Shown here: in pieces, positions 35,348-43,833 of the stretch
Numbering within the stretch: position 1 is the first letter of the stretch
Layout of the letters: each line of letters begins with the position of its first letter
Source of the DNA: PALSA-243 sp049522755
GTDB taxonomy: Bacteria; Acidobacteriota; Terriglobia; Bryobacterales; Bryobacteraceae
NCBI GenBank assembly: GCA_049522755.1
Contig: JBEKNN010000015.1
Span: 1 to 61,901, forward strand
DNA: 61,901 bases
Direction: 5' to 3'
Translations under genes and position numbers: made by a program
Notes under the pieces: generated by a model
What the model saw: only the letters and a program-made list of their open reading frames with translations
Told to the model about the DNA's origin: nothing
The model's database searches: none

Positions 35348-35747
35348 AAAGGATTGAAACCAAAGTGCTTTTAACGTAAACGCAATTGTCAATCCAAGGT
35401 TAATTCTCTTCCGGCCGTCAGGCGGGGCCCCGAGTCCTTCGAGGTTTCCGGTTGGCCCGCCACCCGCCCCGACATCCCCGGCGCCTTCCCACCGCATAGC
35501 ATCCTGCTATTGACCTCAAATCGACTCGATCATTTCGGGACCATCGCCGATACGGCGCCGTTCCGATGCATTGGTATTAATAACCCTCAGGATGCATCAG
35601 TACTACTGGAACCACCCGCTCACAACTATGGTTTTCATAACCTGATTAAGGCAGTTTGGGTGTATACTGGCAGCATCGGGAAACTCGCGAAGCCGTCACA
35701 AATTCGTAATTGACGGCTTGTTACTCTGTATTTAGCTGGGAGTCATT

Positions 35748-38700
35748 ATGAACTGGAAATCGATTATAACGCTATTGCTATTTCTACCAGTGTCTGCGTT
35801 TGCGCAAGCGGCAGGCGGCGTGGCTGGGATCTCGGGAACCGTCCATGACGCTTCAGGCGCTGTGGTTCCCAATGCCAAGGTGGTGATTTCGAGCGCGAGT
35901 CAAGGTCAGATCCGCTCAGTCACATCGAATGGATCGGGTGTGTTCACCGCTCCCTCATTGATTCCCGGACCGGGCTATCAGGTGAGCGTCACAGCCACGG
36001 GCTTTGCGCCGTACGATGTCAGGGACATCGATTTGCAGGTCGGCCAGAATCTCGATCTCAACGTCAGGCTGACGGTCGGCGCCGCCGCCACCCAGGTGGA
36101 GGTCGTGGCCACCCCGCCGCTGGTCGACGACACCAAGGTCGACGTCTCTCAGGTGGTCGGCACGCGCGAGATCATGGAACTGCCGATCAACGGCCGCCGC
36201 GTCGATTCCTTTGTGCTGAATACGGCTGGTGTGACAAATGATGCTACCTTCGGTCTGTTGACGTTCCGCGGCGTCGCCGGCAATAACTCGTTTTTGCTGG
36301 ATGGCAACGATAACACCGAGCAGTTCTATGACGAGAACGCCGGACGAACCCGGATCCAGTCGCAGATCTCCGCCGACGCCGTCCAGGAATTTGAGGTGGT
36401 GTCGGCGAATTTCTCCGCTGAATACGGCCGCGCCATGGGCGGCGTAGTGAACACAGTGACGAAGAGCGGTACGAACGCCATTCACGGCAGCGCGTTCTAC
36501 TTTCTGCGCAGCACCGGCTTTGACGCCCACGATCCTTATTCCGCCTTCAACCCCACCGAACACCGCATTCAGACCGGCGGCACGGTAGGCGGAGCTTTTA
36601 TCAAGAACAAGCTGTTTTTCTTCCTGAGCACGGACATCACGCGCCGGAATTTCCCCTTTGTGGATAGTCAGGTCAAGGCCGGCTTCCTCGTCCCGACGAC
36701 CACCGCTGCCGGGGCCGCCTGGTTGACCTGCGGGGCGCCCGCCACTCCCGCTCAGTGCTCCGCCATTAACGGACTGTTGCCGCGCTTTTATGGACAGATT
36801 CCGCGTACGGCGGATAATGACTTGTACTTCGGCCGAATTGACTATCACCTCAATGACCGCAACACCTTCAGCGCCAGTTTCAATTTTCTGCGCTGGAAGT
36901 CGCCGAACGGCATTCAGACCGGTCTTTCTTCCACCACGGGCGCTGGAATCACGGGCAACGGCGACGACAGCGTAGCCGTACGCAACGGGAAGGCCACCTG
37001 GACCTCAGTGATCTCCAACAGTATAGTCAACTCATTCCGCTACGGGCTCGATACCGACCGTCAGGCGGACGGCTTCGATCAGGCGGAATTAGGCGGCGGT
37101 CTTGGATATCTGGATGTGTCAGTGGCCGGCGTCCAGCTTGGACCTGCAACTTATCTTCCTCGCGTGGAGCCACTCGAAGTCCGGCATGAGGTCGCCGACG
37201 ACGTAAGCTGGGTGAAGGGTAAGCACACGATCAAGTTCGGAGTTAGCTTCGAGCATGTCAATGACAATGTCAACTATCTCAGCAACCGGTATGGCTCCTA
37301 TACCTATGCGACCCCGACGACGTTCGCTGAGGACTTCTCAGGCAACACCACCGGCCTCAAGGACTGGACTGGCTTCACTCAGACATTCGGCAATCCCTCT
37401 GTGGATTACACGATTAAGGACATCGGAGTTTACCTTCAGGATCAGTGGAAGGCTTCCGATCGCCTGACCATCACTCTGGGCGCGCGTTACGAGCGTACCT
37501 TTATGCCGCCGCCGCCAACTGTCAATCCGCTATACCCGCTGACCGGCGCGCCGCTGCACACCGGTACGCTGAATCTGATGCCGCGAATCGGATTGGCCTA
37601 CCGTCTCAACGACAAGACAGTCATCCGCGCCGGCGCCGGCACTTTCTTCGCGCGCATCATCGGCGGCATGCTGGACGACGTCTACACCGGTAATGGAATC
37701 TATCAGATTTCGGATTCTTTGACTTCCTCGAACTCGGCCCTGCTGGCTGCCGGCCCAGTCTTTCCGAACGCACTCGCTGCACCGGTCACAGGCATCACCT
37801 CGGGCGCGTCCACGCTGGACGTCCTCAGCCCCAACCTGAAGACGCCATATTCCGAACAAGCCACGGTAGCGGTGGAGCGGCAAATCGCGAAGGATATGGT
37901 GCTTACGGTCTCCGGAGTCTTCAGCCGCGGAGTCAATCTCTACGGCACCGAGGATATCAACGCTCCGGCGCTGGGTGCGCCGTTCACCTACACCATCTCC
38001 GGCGCACCGGCCAACTACCCGACAGCCTACACAACTCAGGTTTACAACTCCACCGTGCGGCCGAATCCCAATTTCGGCGCCATCTATGAGGAAACCAACG
38101 GCGTCAGCAGTTGGTACGACGCGCTCGTTATTGGCTTTGACAAGAGGTTTGCCCACGGATTCCAGTCGTCGGCATCGTACACCTGGTCCCACGAAATCGA
38201 CGATGGGCAGGGAGCTGCCACCAACGCGATCTTCGGATTCAGCGACGCTCTTTGGACCTACAACGGGCAATACGCCTTCGATAAAGGCAGCGGCTTGCTG
38301 GATCAGCGGCAGAGATTCGTCTACACGTTTGTGTGGACGCCTCCCTTCATGCATTCCACCAACGCATTCGTCAAATACGTAGTGAACAACTGGCAGCTTT
38401 CGAGCATTACGACGATCCAGAGCGGCCGTCCAACCGGAAGCGCGACAATCAAAATGAACGACACCCCGACCACAATGTTATACTCCGCCGACGCTCTGGA
38501 CGGGTTTAACGGGAACTTCCGTGTACCGTTCCTGCCGGTGGATAGCCTCTACACGCCGTGGGTGGAACAGGAGAATTTCCGCCTGACCAAGATCATTCCG
38601 CTGCCCCGCGAGAGCATGAAGCTTGGTCTCAGCTTCGAGGCCTTTAACATTGCCAACAACTGGTCGCCCACGGCCCTGACGACACAGGAGTTTACCGAGG

Positions 38701-38816
38701 CTAAGGGAGTTCTCACTTACACTCCGACGGCGTTCAATGTTGGAACCGGCGATGGTGGTTTCCCCGATGGCACGCAGGCGCGCCGCCTGCAGGTCAGCGC
38801 GCGCCTTACCTTCTAA
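35748..38816 (+). CDS. Oar-like TonB-dependent receptor 3
   Basis: 1022 residues with a GGGAG site five bases before the ATG. Signal peptide (SIITLLLFLPVSAFAQ), carboxypeptidase-regulatory domain (GISGTVHDASGAVVPNAKVV), plug (MELPINGRRVDSFVLNTAGV, GNNSFLLDGNDNTEQFYDEN) and a barrel ending in VSARLTF. A TATACT lies about 85 bp upstream in the divergent region shared with the membrane-bound regulator gene, which suggests substrate-induced expression. Ligand unknown. Confidence 0.93.
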   Translation: MNWKSIITLLLFLPVSAFAQAAGGVAGISGTVHDASGAVVPNAKVVISSASQGQIRSVTSNGSGVFTAPSLIPGPGYQVSVTATGFAPYDVRDIDLQVGQNLDLNVRLTVGAAATQVEVVATPPLVDDTKVDVSQVVGTREIMELPINGRRVDSFVLNTAGVTNDATFGLLTFRGVAGNNSFLLDGNDNTEQFYDENAGRTRIQSQISADAVQEFEVVSANFSAEYGRAMGGVVNTVTKSGTNAIHGSAFYFLRSTGFDAHDPYSAFNPTEHRIQTGGTVGGAFIKNKLFFFLSTDITRRNFPFVDSQVKAGFLVPTTTAAGAAWLTCGAPATPAQCSAINGLLPRFYGQIPRTADNDLYFGRIDYHLNDRNTFSASFNFLRWKSPNGIQTGLSSTTGAGITGNGDDSVAVRNGKATWTSVISNSIVNSFRYGLDTDRQADGFDQAELGGGLGYLDVSVAGVQLGPATYLPRVEPLEVRHEVADDVSWVKGKHTIKFGVSFEHVNDNVNYLSNRYGSYTYATPTTFAEDFSGNTTGLKDWTGFTQTFGNPSVDYTIKDIGVYLQDQWKASDRLTITLGARYERTFMPPPPTVNPLYPLTGAPLHTGTLNLMPRIGLAYRLNDKTVIRAGAGTFFARIIGGMLDDVYTGNGIYQISDSLTSSNSALLAAGPVFPNALAAPVTGITSGASTLDVLSPNLKTPYSEQATVAVERQIAKDMVLTVSGVFSRGVNLYGTEDINAPALGAPFTYTISGAPANYPTAYTTQVYNSTVRPNPNFGAIYEETNGVSSWYDALVIGFDKRFAHGFQSSASYTWSHEIDDGQGAATNAIFGFSDALWTYNGQYAFDKGSGLLDQRQRFVYTFVWTPPFMHSTNAFVKYVVNNWQLSSITTIQSGRPTGSATIKMNDTPTTMLYSADALDGFNGNFRVPFLPVDSLYTPWVEQENFRLTKIIPLPRESMKLGLSFEAFNIANNWSPTALTTQEFTEAKGVLTYTPTAFNVGTGDGGFPDGTQARRLQVSARLTF

Positions 38817-38919
38817 GTGGGGCAACTAATCCTGGCTGCAACCGGCTTTCAGCCGGTTTCTGGAGTTTCTACATTTTGTGGGGCAGGCGCTTTCGCCTGC
38901 CAACAACCGGCTTTCAGCC
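38817..38919 (+). repeat. Mosaic hairpin element, two partial copies
   Basis: Directly after the receptor stop codon, GTGGGGCA (38817-38824) is followed by a decayed hairpin and by CCGGCT/TTC/AGCCGG. The same words recur at 38879 onward: GTGGGGCAGGCG/CTTT/CGCCTGCC and again CCGGCT/TTC/AGCCGG. The first copy is the right half of the element at 3655-3747 in opposite orientation, with its first stem damaged. Confidence 0.75.
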
Positions 38920-38938
38920 GGTTTGCAAGCAGTCCGAA

Positions 38939-39214
38939 TCAAAAGCCCGTTTCGGTAGATTCGCCGGAACGGGCCCTGACTTCTTCATCCCGCAGCGCCG
39001 TGTCTCGCTGAATAGCTTCAATCCTGGCGTGGAACCTTCTTCCGCAGAAGCGGCAGTGTCGCGGAATGCGGCCCGCCCCGCGCATAATGTCGTCCCAGAG
39101 ACCGCGCGGCATGGAGGGCGCCAGATCCTTGCTCATGCAGCGTGGGCACCTGAGCTCGCCGGGCCTGATATCAATTGGAGTATTGACCTTCAATGCGATC
39201 AGTCTAACAGACAT
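38939..39214 (-). CDS. Small zinc-ribbon protein
   Basis: 91 residues from the ATG at 39214. Two CxxC pairs (C23/C26 in LRCPRCMSKD and C54/C57 in RHCRFCGRRF) enclose 27 residues and should bind one zinc. The charged C-terminal tail is not distinctive. Similar short proteins occur beside varied genes in Acidobacteria; no function is known. The frame is open further upstream, but this would overlap the divergent proline dehydrogenase gene. Confidence 0.75.
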   Translation of the reverse strand: MSVRLIALKVNTPIDIRPGELRCPRCMSKDLAPSMPRGLWDDIMRGAGRIPRHCRFCGRRFHARIEAIQRDTALRDEEVRARSGESTETGF

Positions 39215-39229
39215 CAATGTTAGCCTGAG

Positions 39230-40141
39230 ATGGTGCGCGCCCTCTTGCTGTTTCTCTCGCGCCAGAAGCAGTTGAGGCAATGGATGGAAACGTCCCCCGC
39301 CGCCCGCCGCCTGGCCACCCGATTCGTCGCTGGCGAGACTCTCGATCTGGCCCTGGCGCTGAGCCGCAGCCTCAATGCGGAAGGCATCGATGTCACGCTC
39401 GATCATCTGGGCGAAAGCGTAACCTCACTCAGTGAAGCCGCCGAAGCGCGCGATGTCTATTTGCGCACACTCGAAGCCATCCACTCCAACGGCATCAACG
39501 GGAACGTCTCGCTCAAGCTCACCCAGTTCGGGCTCGATCTTTCCGAGCCGGAATGCCGCGCCAATGTCGAGCGCCTGGCCGAGCGCGCCGCCCAATTCGG
39601 AAATTTCGTGCGCGTGGACATGGAATCGAGCGACTACACGGACCGGACCATCGCCCTGGTGACCGATCTTCACGCCAGGTACGGGTCGGTGGGAACCGTC
39701 ATCCAGGCGTATCTTCACCGCAGCAAAGCGGACGTAGAAAAACTCTGCGCTCTGGGAATCCGCGTGCGGCTCTGTAAGGGAGCTTACATGGAATCCGCCG
39801 CCGTAGCCTTTCCTGCCAAGCAGGACGTGGATCGCAATTACATCGAGCTGACGAAGTTGCTGCTCGACCGCGGAGCCTACCCCGCCATCGCCACCCACGA
39901 CGAGAAGATGATCGAAGCTGCGAAAACCTACGCCGCATCGAAGAACACGCCGCGCGACCGCTTCGAATTCCAGATGCTCTACGGCATCCGCCGCGATCTG
40001 CAGCGCAAGCTCATCGCCGAGGGCTACCGCCTGCGCCTCTACGTGCCCTTCGGCAAGGCGTGGTACCCGTACTACATGCGCCGGATGGCCGAGCGCCCGG
40101 CCAACGTGCTGTTCATCCTACGAAATCTGTTCCGGGATTAG
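39230..40141 (+). CDS. Proline dehydrogenase
   Basis: 303 residues, the length of monofunctional bacterial proline dehydrogenases, which oxidise proline to pyrroline-5-carboxylate with FAD. Motifs seen in order: DHLGESVTSL, NVSLKLTQFGLD, FVRVDMESSDYTD, VRLCKGAYME, ATHDEKMI, FEFQMLYGIR and the signature YVPFGKAWYPYYMRRMAERP. The partner P5C dehydrogenase is not in the window. The divergent zinc-ribbon gene starts 15 bp away. Confidence 0.94.
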   Translation: MVRALLLFLSRQKQLRQWMETSPAARRLATRFVAGETLDLALALSRSLNAEGIDVTLDHLGESVTSLSEAAEARDVYLRTLEAIHSNGINGNVSLKLTQFGLDLSEPECRANVERLAERAAQFGNFVRVDMESSDYTDRTIALVTDLHARYGSVGTVIQAYLHRSKADVEKLCALGIRVRLCKGAYMESAAVAFPAKQDVDRNYIELTKLLLDRGAYPAIATHDEKMIEAAKTYAASKNTPRDRFEFQMLYGIRRDLQRKLIAEGYRLRLYVPFGKAWYPYYMRRMAERPANVLFILRNLFRD

Positions 40142-40157
40142 GATTAGGGAGCTTTTT

Positions 40158-40251
40158 TCGACGCAGAGACGCCGAGACGCAGAGAAGGCCTTTCTTAAAC
40201 TTAAATTGCATTCTCAGCGCCGATCTCAGCATCTCCGCGTCTCAGCGTCGA
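40158..40251. repeat. Imperfect inverted repeat (GACGCAGAGACGC type)
   Basis: The left arm at 40158-40186 (TCGACGCAGAGACGCCGAGA and on) pairs with the right arm near 40223-40251 around an AT-rich loop, with a few mismatches. The arm belongs to the GCAGAGACGCAGAGAC class of intergenic palindromes found in many phyla. It sits between the convergent ends of the proline dehydrogenase and DUF192 genes. Confidence 0.65.
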
Positions 40252-40329
40252 ACCGACTTCTCGCCCTTCATCAAAAACCGCTCCCTCAGAATTGGCTTCG
40301 TTCCGTCAAAACCCCGAGGGCGCCCGCGC

Positions 40330-40704
40330 TCACTCCCCAAGCCGCTCCACGCCCAATTCATCTCCCGCTTGCGTCCCCGTCTTCTCCGCCACCCCCGCCG
40401 GCAGTTCCAGAATGGAATGCGCCGTCAGGCACGCCGACATGCGCCACGGCTTCACCGCGTGCGTCACTTTGCGTACCCTGCGGTCCTTGCCCACGTACAC
40501 CAGATCGATGGCGAATTTCATGAAAAACGTGTGTACCGATTGGCACGGCACGATCCACAATCCCTCGCCCGGCGCCAGCCGTTCATGCTTCAGCAAACCG
40601 GTCCGCCGTTTGGCGCTGGTGTCGGCAAGGTCGATGGAATCGCCCAACACCGTGTTGCGCGTCAAATTGGTGATCCGCAGCCTCAAACATGCAGAATAGC
40701 GCAC
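40330..40704 (-). CDS. DUF192 domain protein
   Basis: About 124 residues if the GTG at 40704 is used. The domain is clear: LADTSAKRRTGLLKHERLAP, GLWIVPCQSVHTFFMKFAID, VDLVYVGKDRRVRKV-like strand and a C-terminal SILELPAGVAEKTGTQAGDE. DUF192 proteins are small beta-rich exported or cytosolic proteins of unknown role. The frame stays open upstream to 40974, but that part overlaps a structured leader on the other strand and reads like non-coding sequence. The start is uncertain. Confidence 0.8.
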   Translation of the reverse strand: MRYSACLRLRITNLTRNTVLGDSIDLADTSAKRRTGLLKHERLAPGEGLWIVPCQSVHTFFMKFAIDLVYVGKDRRVRKVTHAVKPWRMSACLTAHSILELPAGVAEKTGTQAGDELGVERLGE

Positions 40705-40855
40705 GTCCGGTTTTCCAGTCACAAGACCTTCGAAAATCTTTACCGGGGCTGAACCCTTGGCGGCGCCACAACTTAGCCGTCGCCAAGCCTTCGCGGCCAG
40801 CCTCCGGCGCGCATCCCACTCTGTAAACTGAAGTCGGCAGGAAAGTTCCGCCGCC

Positions 40856-40891
40856 AACCCGCGCCCCCTCGGACGCGGGTTTCGCTTTTTT
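40856..40891 (+). terminator. Intrinsic terminator abutting a Shine-Dalgarno site (possible attenuator)
   Basis: A perfect 8-bp stem AACCCGCG (40856-40863) and CGCGGGTT (40874-40881) around a 10-base loop is followed by TCGCTTTTTT. The next five bases are GGAGG and the ATG of the downstream gene starts at 40901. The position, between a GC-rich leader (about 40735-40855) and the ribosome site, is that of a regulated terminator rather than the end of a gene. I could not match the leader to a known riboswitch class. Confidence 0.7.
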
Positions 40892-40900
40892 GGAGGTATC

Positions 40901-42220
40901 ATGATTCGCCGTTCTCTGTTCGCCGTGGCGCTGCTGGCTTGCTGTTCCATCGCCGCGCCGGTACTCACAACCATTCAAGACGTGCTCTACAAAGCCGATG
41001 GAGCGCCCTTCAACGGCACGTTAACCATCAGTTGGAATAGTTTTCAAGCGGCCGACAATTCGGCCATCGTGATGCAGCAGCTCACCGTCAAAGTGATCAA
41101 CGGCAATCTGCGCGTGCGCTTAGTCCCCAGCGCCACCGGCACGCCCCCCATCGATTACTCGGTTACTTACAACAGCGACGGGCGCATCCAGTTTCAGGAG
41201 ATGTGGTCGGTCCCTGCCAGCGCCACGCCGCTGCGGGTCCGCGATGTGCGCGTGCCATCCACGGGCTCGGCCGGAGGTGGAAGCGGCGCCGGCACGGGTG
41301 GCGGCAGCAGCACCGGAACCGGCTCCCTCACCGGTCCCATTCCGGAATCGCAAGTCACCGGATTGATCGGCGACCTCGCCGCGCGCCCCATCAAAGGCCC
41401 GGCCTTCGCCGCCGGCGGCACAGCGGTAGTCGATGGCTCCGGTCTCGTGGAAACGGCCACCGGCAACGCCACCGACTGCATGCACGTAGATGGCTCTTCC
41501 GGCCCCTGCGGCGGCGGCGCGCCCTCATTTGTGGATGGCGACCTGCCCACGGGAATCGTCGACGGCTCCAACGCGACTTTTGCGCTTACCGCCGTGCCGG
41601 CGCCCTCCACCAGTCTCTCGTTCTATCGGAACGGCATGCTGCAGAAGCCCACGCTCGATTACACGGCCACCGGCAACAGCGTTCAGTTCCTTACCGCCGC
41701 CACCCCTCAGCCGGGCGACACGCTGCTCGCCAGCTATCGCACTTCGGCTAGCTCCGGCGCCACAACCAGTTCGTTTGCCGGATTCTCCACCACCCAGGTG
41801 CTATGCAGCGGCGCGGGCGTAACCGGCAGCGCCAGTTCGCTGACCAGCCTGGGAACCTGCTCCGTTCCCGCCGGGCTGCTCGCGCAAGGCGACCGCCTGG
41901 AGATCCGCTTCGACTACGCGCATAGCGGGGCGGCCGGCGGTTTCTCCATCGAGGTCCATTGGGGTGGAACCACCATCGTGCATCGCGATGCGCTGCTGAC
42001 GGAAACCCTCCTCGCCGGCCGCGCCGATGCCGGCATTCTCGCTTCCAGCTCCCAGTTGAGTTCGGAGACCTGGGGCGGCTCCACATTGGCGTTCAGCGTG
42101 ACCGCGGTGGCCGCCCCCGATGCCTTTGCCACTGGACTTACCATCAATTTCCTCGGGCTGACGGCCAATGGCGGCGACACCCTGACGCTGACCAACTTCA
42201 CCGTCATACGGATCCCCTAG
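40901..42220 (+). CDS. Exported surface protein with tail-fibre-like repeats
   Basis: 439 residues with a signal peptide (LFAVALLACCSIAAP). The N-terminal domain (LYKADGAPFNGTLTISWNSF, then LRVRLVPSATGTPPIDYSVT) and a middle segment (GSNATFALTAVPAPSTSLSF, LQKPTLDYTATGNSVQFLTA, PQPGDTLLASYR) recur in acidobacterial proteins and phage tail-fibre-like proteins. A low-complexity Gly/Ser/Thr linker lies near residues 122-148. The C-terminal part is beta-rich. Function unknown; probably an extracellular fibre or adhesin. Expression is likely controlled by the terminator immediately upstream. Confidence 0.75.
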   Translation: MIRRSLFAVALLACCSIAAPVLTTIQDVLYKADGAPFNGTLTISWNSFQAADNSAIVMQQLTVKVINGNLRVRLVPSATGTPPIDYSVTYNSDGRIQFQEMWSVPASATPLRVRDVRVPSTGSAGGGSGAGTGGGSSTGTGSLTGPIPESQVTGLIGDLAARPIKGPAFAAGGTAVVDGSGLVETATGNATDCMHVDGSSGPCGGGAPSFVDGDLPTGIVDGSNATFALTAVPAPSTSLSFYRNGMLQKPTLDYTATGNSVQFLTAATPQPGDTLLASYRTSASSGATTSSFAGFSTTQVLCSGAGVTGSASSLTSLGTCSVPAGLLAQGDRLEIRFDYAHSGAAGGFSIEVHWGGTTIVHRDALLTETLLAGRADAGILASSSQLSSETWGGSTLAFSVTAVAAPDAFATGLTINFLGLTANGGDTLTLTNFTVIRIP

Positions 42221-42272
42221 CTAGCCTTGACTTCCATTTTGGCGGTACAATTCTGAGCAGGGAACTCGTACG

Positions 42273-42935
42273 ATGCGAACTCTTGCCGGCTTCTCCATGG
42301 CGCTGCTGTTTTCCGGCGCCCTCTTTGGGCAATATCATTTCGGCGCGCCGATTTTCACTGCCGGCAGCGCCGTTTACCCGGCCGGCACTTCGGCCACCAA
42401 CTCCAATATCCAGCGCTTCACCTCCACTGCGGCTTACCGGAGCAGCGCCCGCCGCACGCCGGTCACCACCGGAACTGGGGCCATCGCCGTTCCGTATGCT
42501 TATCCCGTCTACGTCGGCAGCGGATATACCGATGGGTCGTACTCAGCCGCTGGATCGTACCCGGCGGCCTCCGCCGCGCAGCAACCCAACGTGGTCGTGG
42601 TCTACCCGCCGCAGCCCGCGCCCGTGATCATTAACCAGTTCGGTCCCGGCGCCGCCCCGCCGCCGATGGCGGGAGATCGGGAACCGGTCAATCAGTATCA
42701 GCCTTCGACGGATCGGGAAGACGATCAATCCTCCGCCGATCACTACCTGATCGCTCTCAAAGACCATACGATTTACTCCGTGGTGGCCTATTGGGTGGAT
42801 GGCGACACGCTGCACTATTTCACCGCCGGCAACGTGCACAATCAGGCGTCGCTTTCACTAGTGGATCGCGATCTCACCGCGCGCCTGAACAAAGAATCCG
42901 GCATGGAAGTCAATCTTCCACCCGCGGCGAAGTAG
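42273..42935 (+). CDS. Exported protein with a conserved C-terminal domain
   Basis: 220 residues with a signal peptide (RTLAGFSMALLFSGALFG). The middle is low complexity, rich in Ala, Ser, Pro and Tyr. The last 60 residues (HYLIALKDHTIYSVVAYWVD, GDTLHYFTAGNVHNQASLSL) look like a compact beta domain that I have seen in other acidobacterial exported proteins, but I cannot give it a function. It follows the fibre-like protein by 52 bp in the same direction. Confidence 0.7.
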   Translation: MRTLAGFSMALLFSGALFGQYHFGAPIFTAGSAVYPAGTSATNSNIQRFTSTAAYRSSARRTPVTTGTGAIAVPYAYPVYVGSGYTDGSYSAAGSYPAASAAQQPNVVVVYPPQPAPVIINQFGPGAAPPPMAGDREPVNQYQPSTDREDDQSSADHYLIALKDHTIYSVVAYWVDGDTLHYFTAGNVHNQASLSLVDRDLTARLNKESGMEVNLPPAAK

Positions 42936-43011
42936 TCTTACCACCCCGCCCCTCGCAAGCTGTATCGGTGTAGCAGCTCGTTGCTTGCCGCAAAGATGAT
43001 AGACTTTCCGC

Positions 43012-43779
43012 ATGAAGTTTTCCACTACCATGGCGGCCGCCTGTTTGCTTGCGACCCTGACTGCCAATCTTCCCGCCCAGAGTAAGCCCGTTTTCGAGGA
43101 AGGCTTCGAATCGGGAAAGCTTGATCCGGCGGTATGGGACCAGCGAGTGACCGGTACGGCAACCGCGGCGGTGGAAGCGGTGGAAGGCGCCCACGGAAAA
43201 TATGCGCTGCATATCCACTACCCGGACATGGCCGCGCGCAGCTATGCTTTTGTGGTCGCTACCCACCTGCCGGATTCGGTCAAGACGCACTTCTTCGGCC
43301 GCGCTTACGTCAAAATTACGCCCGGGTTGGGGACCACACACAATCCCTTGATCTTCGCGGGCGAGCCGGGCTGGCCTATATCGAAGTTCGAAGAGATCGG
43401 CACATACCGCGGCGACTGGATGCCTTCTTATCAGGAGAACAAATCCGCGGCGGGCCAGGGTCGCGGCGAAGTGACTTATCGCAGCGATACGCCGCCGCCC
43501 TTTGACAAGTGGTTTCTGCTGGAATGGGAATTCAACGATGCCCCAGCCGCCATCACGGTCTGGATCGACGGTCAGACGCTCAGCGACACGATGAATGGTG
43601 AGAAGGTGGATATGGTGAAGTTTACGTGGCCCAAAGGAAGCGCCACCGATACCGGGCTGGTGGGCGGCTTTAAGGAGTTTGGCTTCGGCGCGCGCGTCTG
43701 GGGAGCGCCGCAACAGGGCTTCGATGTCTATTACGACGACATCGCCATCGGCGCTCAGCGCATCGGTCCGTCGAACTAG
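43012..43779 (+). CDS. Exported lectin-fold (polysaccharide-lyase-like) protein
   Basis: 255 residues with a signal peptide (TMAAACLLATLTANLPAQ). The mature protein has FEEGFESGKLDPAVWDQRVT, GKYALHIHYPDM, FDKWFLLEWEFNDAPAAITV and FDVYYDDIAIGAQRIGP, a jelly-roll layout like CIP1/polysaccharide lyase-type and concanavalin-like domains. A carbohydrate-binding or lyase role on plant or microbial polymers is plausible. It is convergent with the NarL-type kinase gene. Confidence 0.7.
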   Translation: MKFSTTMAAACLLATLTANLPAQSKPVFEEGFESGKLDPAVWDQRVTGTATAAVEAVEGAHGKYALHIHYPDMAARSYAFVVATHLPDSVKTHFFGRAYVKITPGLGTTHNPLIFAGEPGWPISKFEEIGTYRGDWMPSYQENKSAAGQGRGEVTYRSDTPPPFDKWFLLEWEFNDAPAAITVWIDGQTLSDTMNGEKVDMVKFTWPKGSATDTGLVGGFKEFGFGARVWGAPQQGFDVYYDDIAIGAQRIGPSN

Positions 43780-43833
43780 CGTGTATGATGGCGTCGCCGC
43801 TTCCGGCGCGACGTTACGTTCTATAGTTAGAAA

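Noticed and set aside
40704..40974. N-terminal extension of the DUF192 gene to a 214-codon frame
   Set aside because: The extension has no similarity to DUF192, overlaps the terminator and start of the opposite gene and is Arg/Ala-rich.
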